A stretch of 5,922 bases of DNA from Candidatus Aegiribacteria sp. (GTDB taxonomy: Bacteria; Fermentibacterota; Fermentibacteria; Fermentibacterales; JCC-6): NCBI GenBank assembly GCA_030642525.1, contig DAOWNO010000150.1, positions 1 through 5,922 of the forward strand. The letters run 5' to 3'. Position 1 is the first letter of the stretch, and each line of letters opens with the position of its first letter. Of this stretch, positions 5,402 through 5,922 are shown one piece after another. The notes below the pieces were generated by a model. The model was not told the DNA's origin. It saw only the letters and a list, made by a program, of their open reading frames with translations, and made no database searches. A program made the position numbers and the translations under genes.

Positions 5402-5551
5402 ATGGTGATGCATTTTGAGATTTCTTTAAGGGCATCTGATATGATTCTGTTATTTTGCGAAAGTCAGTCATCCGATAATTGCAGAGGCTGGTCAGAAGAG
5501 GTTGAAATTAACAGGTTAGGAGTGAATTCTGGAGGTAATTCGATCACATAA
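5402..5551 (+). CDS. Possible 49-codon ORF upstream of the rseC-like gene
   Basis: An ATG at 5402 opens a 49-residue frame (MVMHFEISLRASD to GNSIT) that ends in TAA 15 bases before the rseC-like start, on the same strand. I recognise no domain. There is no ribosome binding site before the first ATG or the next ATG at 5408, and the best promoter candidate in the region (5437-5445) lies inside it, so its transcript would start after the ORF begins. It could be a leader peptide, but chance is more likely. Confidence 0.15.
   Translation: MVMHFEISLRASDMILLFCESQSSDNCRGWSEEVEINRLGVNSGGNSIT
5437..5445 (+). promoter_or_regulatory. Extended -10 promoter candidate for the rseC-like gene
   Basis: TGATATGAT is a TG-N extended -10 with five of six matches to TATAAT. 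TTGAGA at 5415-5420 could serve as -35 but is 19 bases away, which is long; extended -10 promoters tolerate that. Transcription would begin near 5452 and leave a leader of about 115 bases. Confidence 0.35.
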
Positions 5552-5566
5552 GTAATCGGAGGAATG

Positions 5567-5922
5567 ATGAAACGAAACGGTATTATCCTTGAGGTGAAAG
5601 GTGATGAAGCTCTGGTTTCATTTTCCGGTTCAGGAGAATGTGATGACTGTGAAGCCAGGAGTGCCTTTTTTTCGCTTTCAGGCAGAAAATCATCTAACCC
5701 TGAAAGCTGGATGAGAAACGAAGCTGAAGCTCAAGTCGGTGATTTTGTTGAACTTGAGCTTGCGCCAGCCGCGTCACTTGTCATGATTACATCCACATTT
5801 CTACTGCCCGTACTGCTTCTTACAGCCGGATATTTTTTCATGATGAATGAAACCGATTCGGTTAGAGCGATTGGTGCGGGTGTTGGTCTGCTGGCGGGTA
5901 TTATAGCTGCAGTTGTCATTAA
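5567..5922 (+). CDS. rseC: RseC/MucC-family membrane protein, 3' end outside window
   Basis: The first 118 codons are present and the frame is open at the right edge. There are two adjacent ATGs (5564 and 5567). GGAGG at 5558-5562 is one base from the first and four from the second, so the second is preferred. The N-terminus MKRNGIILEVKGDEALVSF followed by C25-x2-C28 and a hydrophilic strand region (VGDFVELEL, 57-65) matches RseC/MucC. Two membrane segments follow, at about 69-92 and from 101 on, as in the family. In E. coli RseC the cysteine cluster is C-x2-C-x5-C; here the third position is Phe 34. RseC modulates the RseA/sigma-E pathway and, with Rsx/Rnf proteins, keeps SoxR reduced. In anaerobes such genes often lie just before rnf genes, so an rnf operon beyond the window is a reasonable guess only. 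It is divergent from the antitoxin gene. Confidence 0.82.
   Translation, partial: MKRNGIILEVKGDEALVSFSGSGECDDCEARSAFFSLSGRKSSNPESWMRNEAEAQVGDFVELELAPAASLVMITSTFLLPVLLLTAGYFFMMNETDSVRAIGAGVGLLAGIIAAVVI

Noticed and set aside
1..5922. CRISPR array, tRNA or rRNA genes
   Set aside because: No regularly spaced repeats, no cloverleaf with a TTCGA-type loop and no rRNA signatures were seen.

Overview
The window looks like a piece of chromosome from an uncultured-type bacterium of the FCB (Fibrobacteres-Chlorobi-Bacteroidetes) or a neighbouring lineage. The pointers are a secreted protein with a type IX-style C-terminal sorting domain, a large exported FG-GAP/UnbV protein, long AT-moderate intergenic gaps holding small repeats, and the start of an RseC-type gene. 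The exact phylum cannot be fixed from the sequence; a Fermentibacteria/Aegiribacteria-like genome would fit, but that is a guess.

Layout from left to right. Bases 1-49 (minus) are the first codons of a gene that resembles the N-terminus of a polysaccharide deacetylase. A 224-base gap follows, holding a triple GGTATTC tandem repeat and copy 1 of a 30-bp dispersed repeat. A 470-residue secreted protein (274-1686, minus) has a signal peptide, repeated beta-strand units and a sorting tail. The 339-base gap after it holds that gene's promoter, a 145-bp element bounded by 23-bp inverted repeats, and copy 2 of the 30-bp repeat. This copy supplies the last codon and stop of the next gene. That gene (2026-4560, minus) encodes an 844-residue exported protein with a helical N-terminal half, seven calcium-type DxDxDG repeats (probably a seven-bladed propeller) and a UnbV/ASPIC domain.

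Bases 4629-5315 are a broken DinJ-YafQ type II toxin-antitoxin operon. The antitoxin is intact, with a GTG start and a strong ribosome binding site. A 177-bp miniature transposable element with perfect 17-bp terminal inverted repeats and a 4-bp TTAG target duplication sits exactly at the antitoxin/toxin junction. Removing the element and one duplication restores a toxin start (GTG) that overlaps the antitoxin stop (TAG) by one base. The toxin body also loses its reading frame just after the catalytic Asp, so the toxin is dead twice over.

The right end (5567-5922, plus) is the first 118 codons of an RseC/MucC-like membrane protein, divergent from the antitoxin. In anaerobes such genes often precede rnf electron-transport genes, but none is visible here. 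I see no complete undescribed system. The best-supported unusual features are the dissected toxin-antitoxin operon and the two kinds of small repeat at the 3' ends of the exported-protein genes.
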